A DNA stretch of 64,000 bases from Lactobacillus laiwuensis (GCF_019972835.1 NZ_BPPB01000001.1:124001-188000); one strand, 5' to 3'; counted from the stretch's first letter, positions 45,233 to 55,820 are shown. Numbers and translations: made by a program. The notes: generated by a model from the sequence alone, not told the origin.

Positions 45233-46108
45233 ATGGCAAACATTACTGCTAAACAAGTAAAAGAATTACGTGACCGTACTGGTGCCGGCATGATGGATTC
45301 CAAGAAGGCTTTGGTTAAAGCTGATGGTGATATTGAAAAGGCAATTGACATTTTAAGAGAAAATGGTGTTGCTAAAGCTGCTAAGAAGAGCGGTCGTATT
45401 GCTGCTGAAGGTTTGGCCGAATATGCTTTTGAAGGAAATAATGCTGTTGTAGTAGAGATTAACTCTGAAACAGATTTTGTTTCATCTAATGATAAATTTA
45501 TCAAATTAGTTGATGATGTGACCAAGGCTATTTTAGCGGCTAAACCTGCTAACGTTGAAGAAGCATTAAAATCACCAATGGGTGATTCCACAATTGGCGA
45601 GGAAATTACCAATCTTACTGCTGTCATTGGTGAAAAAATCACTTTAAGACGATTTGATCTAATTATTAAGAATGATGATGAAGTCTTTGGTGCTTACAAG
45701 CACAACGGCGGAGCAATTGTTGCAGTTGTTACCTTAAAAGGCAACAGTGAGGAAGCAGCTAAGAACATTGCAATGCACGTTGCCGCAATTAATCCAGAAT
45801 ACTTGAACAAGGATTCAGTACCAAAGGCTGATTTTGATCGTCAAAAAGAAGTTTTCACTAAGGAAACTGAAAATGAAGGCAAGCCTGCTAAAATCATACC
45901 TAAGATTGTTGAGGGCAGAGTAAACAAGTATCTCAGTGAGATTTGTTTAGTAGACCAGCCTTACGTTAAAGATGGCGATATGACTGTAGCTGAATATGCT
46001 AAATCAGAAGGCTGCGAAGTTGTTGGCTACAAACGTTACGAAGTTGGCGAAGGTATTGAAAAGAAGCAAGAAGACTTTGCTGCTGAAGTAAAAGAACAAA
46101 TGAAATAG
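45233..46108 (+). CDS. tsf: Elongation factor Ts
   Basis: Guanine-nucleotide exchange factor for EF-Tu. 291 residues: UBA-like start 'MANITAKQVKELRDRTGAGMMDSKKAL' (about 1-27) and the 'AEGLAEYAFEGNNAVVVEINSETDFVSSN' core (about 61-90, shown in pieces). ATG 45233 follows GGAAGGAAA; the TTG at 45218 is inside the leader. Normally pyrH follows; here an 11-kb accessory block intervenes. Confidence 0.96.
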   Translation: MANITAKQVKELRDRTGAGMMDSKKALVKADGDIEKAIDILRENGVAKAAKKSGRIAAEGLAEYAFEGNNAVVVEINSETDFVSSNDKFIKLVDDVTKAILAAKPANVEEALKSPMGDSTIGEEITNLTAVIGEKITLRRFDLIIKNDDEVFGAYKHNGGAIVAVVTLKGNSEEAAKNIAMHVAAINPEYLNKDSVPKADFDRQKEVFTKETENEGKPAKIIPKIVEGRVNKYLSEICLVDQPYVKDGDMTVAEYAKSEGCEVVGYKRYEVGEGIEKKQEDFAAEVKEQMK

Positions 46109-46134
46109 ATACCATATTTTTTATATATTCAGTT

Positions 46135-46170
46135 GAAAGCTCTTATCTGTATGGATGAGAGCTTTTTGTT
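46135..46170 (+). terminator. Intrinsic terminator of rpsB-tsf
   Basis: AAAGCTCTTATC / GATGAGAGCTTT with T-rich tail, 27 bases after tsf. Confidence 0.9.
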
Positions 46171-46275
46171 TGCTAAAATTTGGCGAAATCATTGATAAGA
46201 AGTGATAACCTTAAAGTAAGGAACTTTCTGCATTTGATAAAGAGAATAATTTTAACAAGAAATGAGGCTTCAATA

Positions 46276-47532
46276 ATGAGAAAACTAGAAGAATTTGACT
46301 ACATGCTGGATTCATTTGACAGGGATTCTATAAATCTTAATCAGTTAAGATGCGATTTTGTTAATAAATATACCTTGAGCTACATTAAAAATCGAATGAA
46401 ATTAGACGATTTTGTTGTTGGCAAGGGAAATAAAAATAGCTTTTGCTATCAACTTGAATTTAATTTAGCTCAATTGGGCAGTATAAGAGGTTCAAATTCA
46501 AAAAAATTCGGTATTTACTATAGTAAAAAAGGAAATAAGTACATCACAACAAAAGCTTGGAAAAGAAGCAATATTGAAGAATCGTTCAGTGAATTAAAGG
46601 ATGCCATTATTGAGATAATTAAATTAGGTAAAAAATACAGCAAAGACGCAATTGCAAGAATAGATTCAATTCCATTGACAAGTATTTTTAAATATAAAAT
46701 TTTGTCTGTTTATTATCCAAACAATTATTTAAACATTTTTTCTAAGAATCCGCTTTCATACTTTCTTTTTCAATTTTATCCAGAATGTAATTTTCAAAAA
46801 AGCACGATATTCGAAATGCAAAAGAAGTTAATTGAGATTAAAAATACCAATAAGATTGTTAAGGACTGGACCAACATCGAATATGGTAATTATCTTTACT
46901 ATTTATTTCCAAAAGTAAAAAAGTTAAACACATCCGACAAACCAAATCAACAAAAAAATAATAATTTCGCTCTTGAAACCCCAGTCAATCCAGAAATTTA
47001 TAGATATGAGTATAAAAAGTTATATGATAATCCAATAGTAATAGATGTTCAAACCACGAATTACTCTAAACCATCCAAAAAAACAAGATCAAAATACAAT
47101 AAGGGCAAGACAAATTATTTAGTTAAAGAGCAAAAAAATACTAAATTAGGAAAGGTTGGAGAAAGAATTGTCTATAATTACGAGGTTAGGAATCTAAAAA
47201 AGTTAGGAAATTTAAAAGTAAAGTGGCAATCTGAAGTAGATGATTCATTAGGTTATGATATATTATCCTATGAAAAAGATGGAACTCCACGTTATATTGA
47301 AGTTAAAACCACAGAACAAAGAAAAAATAATGGTGAGCTTAGTTTTTTTATTTCGCAAAATGAACTGGAAAAAGCAAAAGCTTTGAAAAATTATTGGATT
47401 TATCAAGTTTATTTTACTGTTGATAAGCAACCAGTCATAAAACAGTTAAAAGATCCTTTTAAAGAAGACAAGAGCAAATTACAGCCGACTCTTTATTTAG
47501 CTCACGTAAAGATTAAAGATAAGAAAAATTAG
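46276..47532 (+). CDS. DUF3883 nuclease-like protein, orphan
   Basis: 418 residues from the ATG at 46276 (GAGG eight bases upstream); a TTG-initiated frame to 46180 has no site. The C-terminal part (about 295-390) is a DUF3883 domain: 'KLGKVGERIVYNYEV', then 'WQSEVDDSLGYDILSYEKDG', 'RYIEVKTTEQ' and 'FFISQNELEKAKAL'. Asp328 and Glu342-x-Lys344 form a PD-(D/E)xK-like nuclease pattern. The N-terminal 250 residues are basic and rich in K, N, I and Y. A 'FKYKILSVYYPNNYLNIFSKN' stretch recalls the non-nuclease part of McrB-like restriction proteins (resemblance only). No ATPase or methyltransferase partner follows. Visibly more A-rich than neighbouring core genes. Likely DNA-related defence or stress role; unproven. 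Confidence 0.8.
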   Translation: MRKLEEFDYMLDSFDRDSINLNQLRCDFVNKYTLSYIKNRMKLDDFVVGKGNKNSFCYQLEFNLAQLGSIRGSNSKKFGIYYSKKGNKYITTKAWKRSNIEESFSELKDAIIEIIKLGKKYSKDAIARIDSIPLTSIFKYKILSVYYPNNYLNIFSKNPLSYFLFQFYPECNFQKSTIFEMQKKLIEIKNTNKIVKDWTNIEYGNYLYYLFPKVKKLNTSDKPNQQKNNNFALETPVNPEIYRYEYKKLYDNPIVIDVQTTNYSKPSKKTRSKYNKGKTNYLVKEQKNTKLGKVGERIVYNYEVRNLKKLGNLKVKWQSEVDDSLGYDILSYEKDGTPRYIEVKTTEQRKNNGELSFFISQNELEKAKALKNYWIYQVYFTVDKQPVIKQLKDPFKEDKSKLQPTLYLAHVKIKDKKN

Positions 47533-47639
47533 TTAAATTTTACTTAATTTTTTAAATCTGGTAAAGATTATTTTGGTTTATATATATTTATAATTAATAT
47601 AAATAAACAATTACTAGATTGATTAAATTGGAGGTATTT

Positions 47640-47822
47640 ATGGGTTTCTGGGTTATGATTTTGGCTTTGATATCTGGAGCATTCCTAATCTATTTTAGTT
47701 TTGCTGGTCAGCTTTCAAAGTTAACAAAGAAAATTGCTTTTGTTGCAGGATTCCTACTGATAGTGGGTGCTATTTTCATAGCTACTCCAACTGGAGCCGA
47801 ATTTGTGATGAAAATTACCTAA
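47640..47822 (+). CDS. Small two-helix membrane protein
   Basis: 60 residues, two hydrophobic helices ('FWVMILALISGAFLIYFSF' and 'IAFVAGFLLIVGAIFIATP') joined by a short basic loop. TTGGAGGT five bases before the ATG at 47640 makes it a good gene; the in-frame start at 47619 is upstream of that site. No family recognised. It is followed by a terminator-like hairpin (47870-47907) and a P-loop protein gene. Confidence 0.7.
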   Translation: MGFWVMILALISGAFLIYFSFAGQLSKLTKKIAFVAGFLLIVGAIFIATPTGAEFVMKIT

Positions 47823-47869
47823 TTTTAATGAAATCGCTTGCAAAAAATTAGCACCCCGTGTATACTTTA

Positions 47870-47907
47870 AAACTGCGCTGTTAATTTACAGGGCAGTATT
47901 TTTAGTT
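47870..47907 (+). terminator. Probable terminator before the P-loop kinase gene
   Basis: CTGCGCTGT / ACAGGGCAG (mismatch in the middle) with 6-base loop and the tail TATTTTTAGTTTTT. Confidence 0.6.
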
Positions 47908-47925
47908 TTTAATGGAGGCGTGAAA

Positions 47926-48552
47926 ATGGAATTTACTGAGCAAGATTATGAAAATCGTAAAAATTTTGTCAAAGGTTTGTTTTCTTTAGGCGGATTAAGT
48001 GAAAGCGGCAAATCAGCTGCTGGAATTTATTTTGACAGCATTGGTATCAAACGAATGAAGATTATTGCAGTAGAAAAAGAAATGATGATAGAACGCAATT
48101 ATCAGTTCACTGGACATCCATCAGAACAAGATTTCACCAATCTTTATGCTAAAGACACTGAAAAGGTGTTTAAAGAGTTCTTATACCGTTTAATAGGTAA
48201 AATGCAAGATGAAAATATTCATTATGCATCAATTGAAAGCTTATACCGTTCAGAATTAGGTGTCTACCTTAAAAAAGAACTAGGTTCTAAAATGATGAAC
48301 ATTTACATTGAAGCGCCTCTTGAAGTTCGCGCTCAAAGAGAATACAAAAAGCAAACAATTGATAACGGTAAAAACTTTACTTTTGAACAAATAATTGAGC
48401 GAACCAAAAAGAAGGATCAGTTCAAAATCAAGCATGGAGCACTTAAAGTAAAGGATATAGCAGATATTATTGTTAACAATGACTCTTTTGTAGAAAATGA
48501 AAAGCAATATTTAAATATTATGGCAGGATTAGCATCAATAATTAAAAAGTAA
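47926..48552 (+). CDS. P-loop kinase-like protein
   Basis: 208 residues from ATG 47926 (GGAGG seven bases upstream). Walker A GGLSESGKSAAG near 23 and, near the C-terminus, 'KIKHGALKVKDIADIIVNNDS', which recalls the end of dephospho-CoA kinase or nucleoside/nucleotide kinases ('ADxVIxNxG'). 'YIEAPLEVRAQREYKKQ' near 128 resembles the LID region with paired Arg. The substrate is unknown; it is not a typical thymidylate or adenylate kinase. Monocistronic between two terminators. Confidence 0.75.
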   Translation: MEFTEQDYENRKNFVKGLFSLGGLSESGKSAAGIYFDSIGIKRMKIIAVEKEMMIERNYQFTGHPSEQDFTNLYAKDTEKVFKEFLYRLIGKMQDENIHYASIESLYRSELGVYLKKELGSKMMNIYIEAPLEVRAQREYKKQTIDNGKNFTFEQIIERTKKKDQFKIKHGALKVKDIADIIVNNDSFVENEKQYLNIMAGLASIIKK

Positions 48553-48629
48553 AAAAGTTACTTTGACTAATAATGTGTGTGGGAAAAAAGTGCTCTTTGA
48601 AGTTAAATTAAAAAATTTCACAATTTAAA

Positions 48630-48680
48630 AAGACTGACAAATCAACGTTTTATTGACGTGATTTGTCAGCCTTTTTAGTT
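48630..48680. terminator. Bidirectional terminator between the kinase-like gene and bgl genes
   Basis: GACTGACAAATCA / TGATTTGTCAGCC with inner ACGT pairing; A- and T-runs on both sides serve converging transcripts. Confidence 0.9.
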
Positions 48681-48723
48681 AGGTTAGAGTTTTTTCCCAG
48701 ACTCTTTTTGATAAAGATTAATT

Positions 48724-50217
<1,494 letters not shown>

Positions 50218-52089
50218 TTACGAATTTATTATTGTTCCTACTGAAACTTTTCCAGCATCTTTAAGATGTACTTCTTTACCGTTTGTATTGGTAAAAACTA
50301 ACATTGTTGTCAAATCATAACCTTGATTTTCAATGTAATTATGATCGACTTTGATAATTGGCTGACCAGCCTTAACCTCATCTCCTTGATGAACGAGTAT
50401 ATCAAATCCCTGTCCTTTAAGATTCACAGTATTAATACCAATGTGAACTAAAATTTCTTCGCCCGTTTTTGTTGTAATTCCAAATGCATGACCAGTAGGA
50501 AATAAAGCCGTAACACTACCATTAGCTGGAGAACAAACATAATTACCAGTCGGTTTGAATGCTACACCGTTTCCTAAAGCTCCTGAGGAAAATGCTTTAT
50601 CATTTACTTGTGACAAAGGCTCTAAATTTCCATCACAAATAGCTACGTATGAACTATTTGAATAATTGTGGCTATCAATTTTTGGCAACTTTTCGTCATT
50701 ATTATTTTTTTGATCAGTACCTAAGAAAAATGTTACAGAGGCAGCTACAAGAATCGAAGTACCTATTCCCGCAATCATTGCTCCAATAGTATTTTCAAAG
50801 ATAGGAAGTGCTAGGATATTCGAATATCCCATCACATATGCTTTTGCATTGAGAAGACCCGCGACAAGACCGCCAGCAAAGCCACCGGCCATTACACCAT
50901 ACATTGGTTTTTTATATTTTAAGTTAATACCGTATAAAGATGGCTCAGTTACCCCTGCAACGATTGCTCCAACAGCCAATGACCAAGCTTGACTGCGTAA
51001 CTTTTTATTTTTGGTTTTTAAGGCAACACCTATATTAGCTCCTCCTTCTGACATATTATGAAGAAGAAAAGCTGGACGAAGAATCGGGTCATAACCAGGA
51101 TTACTAATTAGCTGTGGCATAAATGGTGATAGAACCGTATGCATTCCGGTCATTACTAACCATGGTAAAATGGATGCCAGCAATCCAACTGCTAAAGGTC
51201 CAACTGTCTTACTTAAAAACATAACTATAGAAGCTATAATTTGCCCAAGATAATTTCCTAAAGGTCCAAGAACTAGGAATCCAAGTGACCCTGAAATAAA
51301 AATTGTTCCCATACCGACAAAAATTGATTTAAAAATACCTGGAACAATCTTATTCAAATACTTTTCAGCAAAATAAGCTACTATCGATATTAATAGAGCA
51401 GGTAGTAATGATGATCCGTAGTTGAGAACTTTTACTTGTAAACCAAAAAGTGACTGTCTTGCAAGATTTGGATTAGCTGCTAATTGACTAACAAGGTCAT
51501 GAAACGTAGGGTACAATAAAGCTCCAGTAGCCATCATAGCATATGCTTGAGTTCCTCCCAGTTTGGTTGCTGCACCGTATGCTACCATGATCGGCATAAA
51601 ATAGAAAGGCGCATCTCCTATGGCAGATAAAAGCAAATAGCTAGAAGTTTTAGCAAAGTTTGGATTAATAAATGTAACTATAAGTATTAAAGCAACTTTG
51701 AACATTCCTCCTGCTATTAATCCAGGTATCATTGGTGTTACTGAAGCCTGAATAAAATCTAAAATTTTTCCACCAAAATTTTTAAATGTCCATTTTGTCT
51801 TTAATGGCTCATCCAAATTTTCGTTAATAGGTGCTTCGGTATTTAAATTAAAATCTTTTACTACTGCATTATAAGTGGGCATTAAATTAGCTCCTAGAAT
51901 AATCATGTATTGACCTCCAGAGTAAACAGTACCCAGTATTTCGTTTACTTTGGTTAGATCTTCTTTGTTTACTTTGGAAACATCTTTCAAAGTAAATCTT
52001 AAACGGGTCATGCAGTGAGTTACACTTTTGATGTTGTTACTTCCACCAACATCATCGATTATGATTTTTGCTAGTTTATGATAGTCCAT
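50218..52089 (-). CDS. Beta-glucoside PTS transporter, EIIBCA
   Basis: 623 residues with domains in the order B-C-A. EIIB: phosphorylated Cys in 'NIKSVTHCMTRLRFTLKD' near 26. EIIC: about ten helices (110-460), including 'GATKLGGTQAYAMMATGALLYPT'-like segments. EIIA: 'GEEILVHIGINTVNLKGQGF' near 550 with active His. The start ATG at 52089 follows TGGAGG; an in-frame ATG at 52125 is upstream of that. First gene of the minus-strand operon; cre overlaps its promoter. Exact sugar (cellobiose, salicin, arbutin) not determinable. Confidence 0.93.
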   Translation of the reverse strand: MDYHKLAKIIIDDVGGSNNIKSVTHCMTRLRFTLKDVSKVNKEDLTKVNEILGTVYSGGQYMIILGANLMPTYNAVVKDFNLNTEAPINENLDEPLKTKWTFKNFGGKILDFIQASVTPMIPGLIAGGMFKVALILIVTFINPNFAKTSSYLLLSAIGDAPFYFMPIMVAYGAATKLGGTQAYAMMATGALLYPTFHDLVSQLAANPNLARQSLFGLQVKVLNYGSSLLPALLISIVAYFAEKYLNKIVPGIFKSIFVGMGTIFISGSLGFLVLGPLGNYLGQIIASIVMFLSKTVGPLAVGLLASILPWLVMTGMHTVLSPFMPQLISNPGYDPILRPAFLLHNMSEGGANIGVALKTKNKKLRSQAWSLAVGAIVAGVTEPSLYGINLKYKKPMYGVMAGGFAGGLVAGLLNAKAYVMGYSNILALPIFENTIGAMIAGIGTSILVAASVTFFLGTDQKNNNDEKLPKIDSHNYSNSSYVAICDGNLEPLSQVNDKAFSSGALGNGVAFKPTGNYVCSPANGSVTALFPTGHAFGITTKTGEEILVHIGINTVNLKGQGFDILVHQGDEVKAGQPIIKVDHNYIENQGYDLTTMLVFTNTNGKEVHLKDAGKVSVGTIINS

Positions 52090-52148
52090 TTTAACCTCCA
52101 TTTTTACAAAAGATAAATTTATCAAAAATAATGATATTTATTACAAAA

Positions 52149-52177
52149 ATAGTATCACAAGTTGAAAGCGTTAACAA
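52149..52177 (-). promoter_or_regulatory. bgl operon promoter with perfect cre
   Basis: Minus strand TTGTTA (52177-52172), 17 bases, TACTAT (52154-52149) with TG-A extended -10. TGAAAGCGTTAACA (52163-52176, plus strand) matches the cre consensus fully and covers the -35 and half the spacer, so CcpA should repress when preferred sugars are present. Confidence 0.82.
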
Positions 52178-52193
52178 TAGTAAAATGATAAAA

Positions 52194-52210
52194 TATCAAA
52201 AATTGTGATA
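52194..52210. promoter_or_regulatory. Candidate RpiR-type operator
   Basis: TATCA-N7-TGATA inverted repeat. The half-site TTGTGATA (52203-52210) is mirrored by TATCACAA at 52153-52160 over the -10 of the bgl promoter. Likely binding site(s) of the divergent RpiR regulator. Confidence 0.5.
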
Positions 52211-52236
52211 AAATTATTGTTAAGCGAGGAATGTAA

Positions 52237-52974
52237 ATGCAATTAAGTAACTTTTTAAAACCTAATAATGTTGTTTTATCTAAGTCAGATAAAAAAATAT
52301 ATAATGTAGTTCTGAAGTATCCTGCTCATGTTCAATTAATGACAATACAAAAAATAGCTGCTGATGCACATACGTCAGTAGCTTCAGTCCAAAGATATTG
52401 TAAAAAATTAGGATACACAGGATTTAAAGAATTCAAATTTCAATTAAAAAATTATTTACAGCAGAGACTTGACTTTAAAAAAAATAATTCAAGTTATTTG
52501 TCTAATTATTTGGAAGTTGCTAATAGTTTTAAAAATATTGAAGAACATAAAATAAATAGTCTTGCAGAAGCATTAATCAATTCTGAACACATTTACGTAA
52601 TTGGAATTTTCTATTCTAGTATTCCAGCAAAACAATTAGCAATGGGAATGCAAGATTTGAATAAAGTCAGTTTTTATACCGATAACTATGTCACTGCTTC
52701 TCACTGGGTGGGATTAATTGAGAAAGAAGATACATTTGTTGTATTCTCAGTCAGTGGTAATGACCCTTTTATAAAAAAATATATTTCAGAACCTCTAAGC
52801 AAATTATCTAAAACTTACTTAATTACTTTTAATCCAGATACAAAACTAAGAAAATATTTTAAAAATTGTATTGTTTTACCTGGGAAAGCATTTGCCAATA
52901 ATTCAACAATAGACCCACAGTCACTTTTCTCTTTATTTGTTGAAATGGTAATCGAACACATTGCTCAAAATTAA
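52237..52974 (+). CDS. RpiR/MurR-family regulator
   Basis: 245 residues: N-terminal HTH_6 ('MTIQKIAADAHTSVASVQRYCKKLGYTGFKEFKFQL', residues about 34-70, typical of RpiR) and C-terminal SIS domain ('IYVIGIFYSSIPAKQLAMGM' near 126, 'FVVFSVSGNDPFIKKYI' near 167) that senses a sugar phosphate. Divergent from the beta-glucoside PTS operon, which it likely controls. AGCGAGGAAT lies before the ATG. Confidence 0.93.
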   Translation: MQLSNFLKPNNVVLSKSDKKIYNVVLKYPAHVQLMTIQKIAADAHTSVASVQRYCKKLGYTGFKEFKFQLKNYLQQRLDFKKNNSSYLSNYLEVANSFKNIEEHKINSLAEALINSEHIYVIGIFYSSIPAKQLAMGMQDLNKVSFYTDNYVTASHWVGLIEKEDTFVVFSVSGNDPFIKKYISEPLSKLSKTYLITFNPDTKLRKYFKNCIVLPGKAFANNSTIDPQSLFSLFVEMVIEHIAQN

Positions 52975-53023
52975 TTTTTATTTTAATTTAAAAAGGTAAG
53001 TCAATTTATAATTTATTTACAAA

Positions 53024-54145
53024 TTAATTATTTACTAACCTGTAAAAGAGTGATTTTGCCTTTGACCACCAAATATGAAGATAATATGCTGAGGTAAAGG
53101 AAAGTATCCACGTCAGGATCCAGGTGCCAAAAAAGGTAAAGAATGGATGATACATAGCATGATAGCTCATGTTTAGTCCGCGCCAAATTAGTTGATTCCA
53201 AAATACATTTGACAAGTATGCCCGATAGGCATAAGTTGCTAAAAAGTGAAAGACTTTCAAGCAAGTTTTCAAGTTGTGTTTAACATTAGCTAAATATAAA
53301 GCAGCTATTAATGCAATCACAGCCAAACAGTAAAACATCATTGATGGTTTATAATAAGGCGCATTGGTCAAGAGAACTGGATGACCAAAGCCGTGTAATT
53401 CAAAATTAGTCCAGAAAAAACAAACGGCAAATGCTACCAAAATTAGCCACCAGAACCGGTATAGAAATGAATTAACATAACCTCTAAGTTGCCAGGCTAA
53501 TACACCATAAATGCCGTAAATAAAGAAAGAAGTAAAGATTCGATCTAACAAATACCAATTTTTTTCATGGGGACCGTGAAAAACGTAAATATCGTAAAAC
53601 TGCAACCATGCAAAATAGAGAACAATTGTAATAAGAGCAACCATAGCACCTCGTTTGACATTTGTGCCAACAAAACTGCTAATTTTCCAAAATATAGGCA
53701 TTAAAATAATAAATTGCAACATCATGGTGTTGTACCAAAGATGCGGTGCAGCATTACCATTAACAAATTGCCAACAAAAAGAAGCAAAACTATTAAATTT
53801 ACTTATCTGCTGCAACCAGGGCATTCCCAGCAAGTAGATTAAAGTCCACCAAAATGTAGGCACAAATAAATTTGACCAGCTTGATTGCATATGTAGCTTG
53901 TAAGAAAAAGAACCAGCTAAATCATTTATTCGAATTGTTGAGTATAAAATGCCGAAAATAAATGCAGGAGCGGTATATTTGACTAAGTTATATGCAATTC
54001 CAAAAATATCTTGTGTATGAAAAGGTTGGCCAACGCCCATAATTAAAGACATGATTGGTTGCGCCATAACGGCTGTACAGGCAAATACTTTTAAATAGTC
54101 ACCTATGTCTGCAATCTTGAATGATTCACATGAATATTTTTCCAT
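53024..54145 (-). CDS. Membrane acyltransferase (Acyltransferase_3-like)
   Basis: 373 residues, about ten transmembrane helices, resembling acyltransferase family 3 / O-acetyltransferases that modify cell-surface polysaccharides ('YLKVFACTAVMAQPIMSL' near 17, 'LWYNTMMLQFIILMPIFW' near 135, 'TYAYRAYLSNVFWNQLIW' near 305). The catalytic His typical of the N-terminal helix is not clear. The start ATG has only a distant AAGGA (16 bases), so translation may be weak. No linked polysaccharide genes. Confidence 0.75.
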   Translation of the reverse strand: MEKYSCESFKIADIGDYLKVFACTAVMAQPIMSLIMGVGQPFHTQDIFGIAYNLVKYTAPAFIFGILYSTIRINDLAGSFSYKLHMQSSWSNLFVPTFWWTLIYLLGMPWLQQISKFNSFASFCWQFVNGNAAPHLWYNTMMLQFIILMPIFWKISSFVGTNVKRGAMVALITIVLYFAWLQFYDIYVFHGPHEKNWYLLDRIFTSFFIYGIYGVLAWQLRGYVNSFLYRFWWLILVAFAVCFFWTNFELHGFGHPVLLTNAPYYKPSMMFYCLAVIALIAALYLANVKHNLKTCLKVFHFLATYAYRAYLSNVFWNQLIWRGLNMSYHAMYHPFFTFFGTWILTWILSFTSAYYLHIWWSKAKSLFYRLVNN

Positions 54146-54362
54146 TTTCTGATTTAAAAATTCCTTATCTTTCTGGTTATATTTTAAAAAAGTTTCAGGT
54201 TTGGTAGTGATATTTTCTATTATAAAACTGAAAAAAATGATAGCAAATTTGCCAATAACTCAAATAAGACTTTTCAAACTTATTAATTTAGTTATATTAT
54301 TTAATATGAAAGCTTTCTCATTTCAGACAGTATCTATTTTGGTTTAAAAGTAAGGAGATAAA

Positions 54363-55820
54363 ATGTTATCAAAAAGAAATGACTATGACTTAGTTATAGT
54401 TGGCTCGGGATTATCTGGTCAAGCAGCGGCTGCTGCCTCTGTTGAAAAAGGCTTAAACACATTAGTGGTTGAAAAAGGTCGAACAACTGGTGGATCTGGA
54501 AATTACGTGGAAGGAATATTTGCTGTAAATAGTAAAATGCAGCAAAGACAAGGAATCAATCTCTCTGAAATAGAGATTTTGCATGAAGAGCAACAATTTT
54601 CTCATTTTGAAGCAGATACAATGATATGGAAAGATTACATTGCTCAGTCTGCTAAAAATGTTGAATGGCTAAATAATATTGGAGTAAAATTCGATGGTGT
54701 TGCAACACTTGGTGCAGGACTCAACACTTGGCATATGTTTAAAGGCTTAGGTAACCACGCCATTCATGATTCCCTGCAGCCGTATTCTGAGAAAAACGGT
54801 GTAGAATTTATCACCTCAGCTTCAGTAGTTAAACTTGTACAAGATAACATTGGAAATATTACCGGCGTAATCATTGAAGATTTTGAAACCAAAAAACAAA
54901 AAGAAATTAAGACTAAAGCAGTAATACTGGCTACGGGCGGTTACTTAAATAACAGAAAAATGCTTTTGAAGTATTTCAATTCTAATGCAAATAGAATTAT
55001 TCCTATGAACTCTGGGAAAAGTGATGGTTCCGGTCTTCAACTAGCATGGAATGCTGGAGCTAAAAAGTTTGGAATGGGGATGGCGATGATGTTTGGAGGA
55101 CAGATAAAAGAGGATACTGTACCTTCATATAAATTTTGGAAAACAGATATTGGTATAGCCAGTTGCGAAATGGCTCCGCTATGGGTTAATGAAGTTGGGG
55201 AGAGATTCGTTGACGAGAGTGTTTTTAGAATATGGGCACACGCTGGGAATGCAATTATCAGGCAAGAAAAGGTATACGCAATATTCGATCAGTCTATCTT
55301 AGATGAATTTGCCGATAAAAAATTACCTAGGAGTCTAAAACCGCTTTCTGATCGTACTAGACTGGATAAGTTGAGAAGTATGATTTCTAAAGCCGAAAAA
55401 AACCACCTGTCATTCTTGACTAAAGCTAATTCTATTGCTGAGTTGGCTGAAAAACTACACCTGCCTAAATTAGAAAACACGGTTCTACGATATAACCAGT
55501 TAGCACTTATAGAAAAAGATGAAGATTTTGAAAAACCAGCAAATTACCTCAAAGCTATTCAAAAGGGTCCATTTTATGCTTTTGAAATAGGAGTAGGAGC
55601 ATACTGTACTATGGGTGGTTTGAAGGTAAACCGCAAAAATGAAGTTTTAGATGAGAATGGTCGACAAATATCTGGCTTATATGCTGTTGGATCTGACGCC
55701 TCAGCAGTTCTTGTGGGTGATACCTATGGTGTAAATGTTCCTGGTTCTGAAGCAGGGTATTGCATATACTCAGGAAGAGTAGCTGTAGATAAAATTGCCA
55801 ATATTGTTAACCAAAAATAG
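54363..55820 (+). CDS. FAD-dependent fumarate-reductase-like flavoprotein
   Basis: 485 residues. N-terminal FAD motif 'DLVIVGSGLSGQAAAAASVEKG' (about 9-30), then 'TTGGSGNYVEGIFAVNS' near 41 and 'VNEVGERFVDES' near 275, with FAD-closing 'GVNVPGSEAGYCIYSG' near 459. It matches the soluble fumarate reductase / 3-ketosteroid dehydrogenase-like FAD_binding_2 family. The FMN-binding domain often fused in lactobacilli is absent. Substrate could be fumarate, urocanate or another enoate. AAGGAG precedes the ATG. Confidence 0.85.
   Translation: MLSKRNDYDLVIVGSGLSGQAAAAASVEKGLNTLVVEKGRTTGGSGNYVEGIFAVNSKMQQRQGINLSEIEILHEEQQFSHFEADTMIWKDYIAQSAKNVEWLNNIGVKFDGVATLGAGLNTWHMFKGLGNHAIHDSLQPYSEKNGVEFITSASVVKLVQDNIGNITGVIIEDFETKKQKEIKTKAVILATGGYLNNRKMLLKYFNSNANRIIPMNSGKSDGSGLQLAWNAGAKKFGMGMAMMFGGQIKEDTVPSYKFWKTDIGIASCEMAPLWVNEVGERFVDESVFRIWAHAGNAIIRQEKVYAIFDQSILDEFADKKLPRSLKPLSDRTRLDKLRSMISKAEKNHLSFLTKANSIAELAEKLHLPKLENTVLRYNQLALIEKDEDFEKPANYLKAIQKGPFYAFEIGVGAYCTMGGLKVNRKNEVLDENGRQISGLYAVGSDASAVLVGDTYGVNVPGSEAGYCIYSGRVAVDKIANIVNQK

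Noticed and set aside
46180-46275. TTG-initiated extension of the DUF3883 protein
   Set aside because: No Shine-Dalgarno sequence and it begins within ten bases of the tsf terminator.
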